Assembly: GCA_910577655.1 (NCBI GenBank)
Contig: CAJTOW010000175.1
Location: 1-6,676, forward strand
DNA from: an uncultured Lachnospiraceae bacterium
GTDB taxonomy: Bacteria; Bacillota; Clostridia; Lachnospirales; Lachnospiraceae
DNA length: 6,676 nt
Direction: 5' to 3'
The notes below the pieces were generated by a model. It did no database searches, was not told the origin of the DNA, and worked only from the letters and a program-made list of their open reading frames with translations. Shown piece after piece: positions 4,993 to 6,676 of this stretch (position 1 is the stretch's first letter; each line of letters starts with the position of its first letter). The position numbers were made by a program, and so were the translations under genes.

Positions 4993-5787
4993 TCACCAGT
5001 CAGTGGAATACTCCATGCTCCACAAGATTTCCTCCAAATCATTATCTGAAATGGAATACTGTTTCTGAATTGGTTTCAGCGCAGTTATTATTTTATCAAA
5101 TTCTTCGTCATCATCTATTTTGTCTGATAATTCATCATAATTCTGTAACCCACATTCTTCTTTCAATACCCTAAGAACCTCTTTTTTAGAAGCCTTTCGC
5201 AGAGAATCATAATCCCTATCATGAAGTATCTCATCAAGATATGTGAGCAGATTCTCGGAAATGAACACCATGCTTTGGTCTATTTCTTCCGGTGTTACCG
5301 TGTTTTCGTCAAAGTCAAACAATACTTCGTGGTCAATCTGGTAAATTCCGCATTTCTCTTCTTCCGGCATTTTATTAAGTCGAATACAACGGATGAAGTA
5401 GCATTCTTCATCCCATGTGAAAGGCAAATAACCACATCTCACAAGGACAGGATTCCATGCGTTTCTCACTCCTTGAAAATGTTCAGCTACAGAATTACGT
5501 CCTATGGGGTCATCAAAGCAGTGATGGGTAACAGTCAGAAATGCTTTCAAGGAAAGAGGCAGTTCAACCCCTATTTCTTTTTCCAATGCCTTGATTTCCC
5601 CATCCGAAATCATAGCCGGAACCAACTTCCATTTCTTCCATTCATCATTAGGGTTCCCATCATCACTCCACATTTCTTTTTCATCTTCCTCAAGAGGAAG
5701 TGTCACATGAATTTCTTCCTGTGAAAGCTTCTGATAATACTGTTCAAAAAAATTTCTCATGTACTCCTGATACTCGGCATAGGTCAT
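4993..5787 (-). CDS. SMI1/KNR4 (SUKH) family protein, probable toxin-immunity protein
   Basis: Start at 5787 is supported by a GGAGGG (5795-5800 on the complement) seven bases upstream of MTYAEYQEYM. The product has 264 residues. After an acidic helical N-terminus (1-58), the SUKH domain runs from about 60 to 188. It opens with ISDGEIKALEKEIGVELPLS followed by LKAFLTVTHHCF, the family's helix plus 'LP..lk.fl...' signature. The aromatic strand region NPVLVRCGYLPFTWDEECYF and the acidic CGIYQIDHEVLFDF follow. A charged helical tail of about 75 residues (KKEVLRVLKEECGLQNYDEL, then DDDEEFDKII) is beyond the minimal domain. SUKH proteins are common immunity proteins that neutralise partner nuclease or deaminase toxins by direct binding; no toxin partner is seen here. 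It lies 43 bp after a truncated blaI-like gene on the same strand and is probably expressed from that promoter. Cytoplasmic; no signal peptide. Confidence 0.85.
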   Translation of the reverse strand: MTYAEYQEYMRNFFEQYYQKLSQEEIHVTLPLEEDEKEMWSDDGNPNDEWKKWKLVPAMISDGEIKALEKEIGVELPLSLKAFLTVTHHCFDDPIGRNSVAEHFQGVRNAWNPVLVRCGYLPFTWDEECYFIRCIRLNKMPEEEKCGIYQIDHEVLFDFDENTVTPEEIDQSMVFISENLLTYLDEILHDRDYDSLRKASKKEVLRVLKEECGLQNYDELSDKIDDDEEFDKIITALKPIQKQYSISDNDLEEILWSMEYSTDW

Positions 5788-5830
5788 TTCAGCACCCTCC
5801 TTTTTAATTCGATTTATTGTTGTGTTTAGT

Positions 5831-5989
5831 CTAACACACTTTCTTGATACATCTTTTGATCAGTGTGTAGGCGGTATTCATGTTCCAGCCAATTTCTTTT
5901 TTCAGAACATCAGATATATGTTTTGCCGTGGTATCGCCCTCATTCCAAAGCACACACATTACTTTCAATTCTGAATCGAAAAGTTTCAT
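5831..5989 (-). pseudogene. Truncated BlaI/MecI-type transcriptional repressor
   Basis: The - strand ATG at 5989 begins MKLFDSELKVMCVLWNEGDT, continues TAKHISDVLKKEIGWNMNTA and ends YTLIKRCIKKVC before a TAG. This is the N-terminal winged-helix DNA-binding domain of the BlaI/MecI/CopY family ('E..VM..LW..G..TA..I...L.....W...T..TLL.RL..KG'). Full-length members have about 120-130 residues; this has 52, lost from the wing onward, so the dimerisation domain is missing. AGGAGG (6002-6007) lies 12 bases before the ATG, a rather long spacing. The promoter and operator upstream are intact. No M56 peptidase (BlaR1-type sensor), the usual partner, is present; the SUKH gene follows instead. Since the family binds DNA as dimers, the stub is probably not a working repressor. 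Confidence 0.75.
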
Positions 5990-6017
5990 GTCAATTTTAA
6001 TCCTCCTTCTATAAGAC

Positions 6018-6024
6018 TGTAGTA
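6018..6024 (-). promoter_or_regulatory. BlaI-type operator half-site in the leader
   Basis: On the - strand this is TACTACA, a perfect half of the MecI/BlaI box TACTACAnnTGTAGTA. The second half (CTTATAG) is hardly conserved. It lies between the promoter and the ribosome binding site of the blaI-like stub and may be a weak second operator. Confidence 0.35.
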
Positions 6025-6040
6025 GTTTCTGCTTGGTTAA

Positions 6041-6069
6041 ACATTACACCTTTCTTATCGGGCTGTCAA
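6041..6069 (-). promoter_or_regulatory. Promoter of the blaI-like stub and SUKH gene
   Basis: A consensus TTGACA (complement of 6064-6069) is followed after 17 bases by TAATGT (complement of 6041-6046); alternatively TGTAAT, a 5/6 match to TATAAT, after 15 bases. The -35 box abuts the BlaI-type operator, so a bound repressor would block polymerase. It reads towards the blaI-like stub and then the SUKH gene. Confidence 0.6.
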
Positions 6070-6087
6070 CACTGCTGCAGTAGTGTT
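6068..6087. promoter_or_regulatory. BlaI/MecI-type operator palindrome
   Basis: AACACTGCTGCAGTAGTGTT is a 20-bp palindrome with nine of ten pairs matched. Its 16-bp core has ACTAC and GTAGT arms (one arm with a G for A) separated by four bases, exactly the layout of the family box TACTACAnnTGTAGTA. It overlaps the -35 hexamer of the - strand promoter by two bases, a typical position for autorepression. Confidence 0.65.
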
Positions 6088-6300
6088 AAGAAAAATTCAT
6101 ATTTTTATGTCGGTCAGATAAAAGAATAAGGGACTCCGTAACCTGCTATACACACTTCCGTAAAACCAAACTTTTCTATTTTTCTTTACAGTGACGGTAT
6201 CCGGTGGGGTCTGGCCTGGGAATGACGGGATCAGAAGGGACTAAAAAAGGAATGTATGTACTGTTTATCTGGTTACAATAGAATGACCTTTTTATAACGC
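6088..6300. other. Stretch without a recognisable gene
   Basis: I find no ORF with coding character, no RNA gene and no clear terminator here. On the - strand a short open run (KVWFYGSVYSRLRSPLFFYL, about 6113-6172) could be the tail of a lost gene, but it has no start and the match to coding sequence is weak. It separates the - strand regulator/SUKH unit from the + strand chimeric ORF. Confidence 0.4.
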
Positions 6301-6332
6301 TTGAGAATTCTTTGAGATTTCTGTGATATAAT
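6301..6332 (+). promoter_or_regulatory. Extended -10 promoter for the chimeric ORF
   Basis: TGATATAAT (6324-6332) is a perfect extended -10 element, 27 bases before the ATG at 6360. The -35 is poor; TTGAGA at 6301-6306 is the best candidate but 20 bases away. GAGATTT (6314-6320) and AAATCTC (6336-6342) form an inverted repeat flanking the -10 and could be an operator. Confidence 0.5.
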
Positions 6333-6359
6333 AAAAAATCTCTGTGGAAAGTGGAAAGT

Positions 6360-6676
6360 ATGAAAAGGAAATTATTGATTGTGGATGATTTATCCGGACT
6401 GGATCAGCCGACGTCTGGCCGGCTGACTTATGACGGTCAGGATATTTACAGCCTTTCTGACCGGGAACGGTCTGCACTGCGCCGCAGGAGCATCGGGTTT
6501 GTCTTTCAGCAGTTTCACCTGCTTCTGGTTCTGACTGTGCAGGAAAAGATCCTGATGCCTTTGCTTCTTGACAAAAAGCAGGCGGATGAGGCGTATGCAG
6601 GCGATGGGAATCTGATATGGAGAATGGCAACATGCATGGTCACTGGACAGGGATTTTTATGCTCAAATCCAGGACA
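6360..6676 (+). pseudogene. Chimeric remnant: response-regulator start joined to ABC-transporter ATPase
   Basis: The frame opens at ATG 6360 and is still open at the window end (105 codons). Residues 1-10, MKRKLLIVDD, are the typical first strand and acidic pair of a response-regulator receiver domain. From residue 12 the sequence becomes SGLDQPTSGRLTYDGQDIYS, then RRRSIGFVFQQFHLLLVLTV, then DKKQADEAY. This is the segment of a LolD/MacB-type ATPase from just after Walker A through the Q-loop (VFQQ). Walker A, the ABC signature and Walker B are absent. After residue 79 the frame (AGDGNLIWRMATCM) no longer resembles an ATPase. Two deletions have apparently joined a regulator start, an ATPase middle and whatever follows. 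The promoter is good but the ribosome binding site is weak (GGAAAG, in a doubled GTGGAAA stretch). A functional product is unlikely. Confidence 0.65.
6617..6676 (+). CDS. Possible start of an ABC permease, cut by the window end
   Basis: An ATG at 6617, in a different frame from the chimeric ORF, reads MENGNMHGHWTGIFMLKSRT to the edge of the window. A short polar start followed by 'W.G.F.LKSR' resembles the N-terminus of FtsX-like permeases that follow MacB-type ATPases. With only 20 codons and a weak upstream GGGAA, this is a guess from context. Confidence 0.2.
   Translation, partial: MENGNMHGHWTGIFMLKSRT

Noticed and set aside
4794..5042. An 82-codon - strand frame across the right IS junction
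   Set aside because: It crosses the IS boundary and reads both the SUKH tail and the junction remnant out of frame; no ribosome binding site.
5221..5724. A 167-codon + strand frame opposite the SUKH gene
   Set aside because: It is antisense to a gene with a clear domain and ribosome binding site; Phe/Lys-rich composition is typical of an antisense reading of acidic codons.
6292..6633. A 113-codon - strand frame opposite the chimeric ORF
   Set aside because: The + strand carries recognisable response-regulator and ATPase sequence, so this frame is a shadow.

Overview
The window looks like accessory DNA from a low-to-medium G+C Firmicute, most likely a gut Clostridia/Lachnospiraceae-type organism. 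The grounds are strong AGGAGG ribosome binding sites, the codon style, an IS21-family element, a BlaI/MecI-type repressor remnant and a LolD/MacB-type ABC ATPase remnant. This host assignment is inference; no host marker gene is present.

Left part (1-2228, + strand): a run of small, closely packed genes and gene scraps of the kind found in immunity-gene arrays next to polymorphic-toxin loci. In order they are an acidic 161-aa protein (faintly DUF6630-like), an overlapping 119-aa protein with an Imm1-like C-terminus, a two-helix membrane protein with a cysteine-rich zinc-ribbon-like tail, a 3' scrap of an unknown gene, a DUF4375 (DMP19-like) protein, a 28-codon tail in frame after its stop, and the first six codons of a gene cut by the insertion sequence.

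Middle (2229-4845): a 2,617-bp IS21-family element, visibly richer in G+C than its flanks. It has 14-bp terminal inverted repeats (13/14 matched), subterminal GATCCA-type repeats, a leader hairpin, istA and istB overlapping by 11 bp, and two perfect triloop hairpins at the right end. istA carries a -1 frameshift near base 2616, and IstB has Arg in place of the Walker A Lys, so this copy is probably not autonomous. Both tips begin TGA and supply an in-frame stop to the reading frames they interrupt. No target-site duplication is visible.

Right part (4846-6087, - strand): a SUKH (SMI1/KNR4) family gene, typical of toxin-immunity proteins. It is followed in the same frame by 49 open codons ending exactly at the IS tip. 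It is preceded by a BlaI/MecI-type repressor cut to 52 residues, which still has its promoter and a BlaI-type operator. The inferred transcript runs from the BlaI-controlled promoter through the repressor stub into the SUKH gene.

Right edge (6088-6676, + strand): about 210 bp without a recognisable gene, then a TGATATAAT promoter in front of a chimeric ORF. That ORF joins the first ten residues of a response regulator to the middle of an ABC-transporter ATPase lacking Walker A, and perhaps then to the start of a permease. It looks like a regulator/ABC operon collapsed by internal deletions.

Overall this is a decaying defence/immunity island. Most individual functions are unproven; the best supported calls are istA, istB, the SUKH gene, the DUF4375 gene and the BlaI stub.
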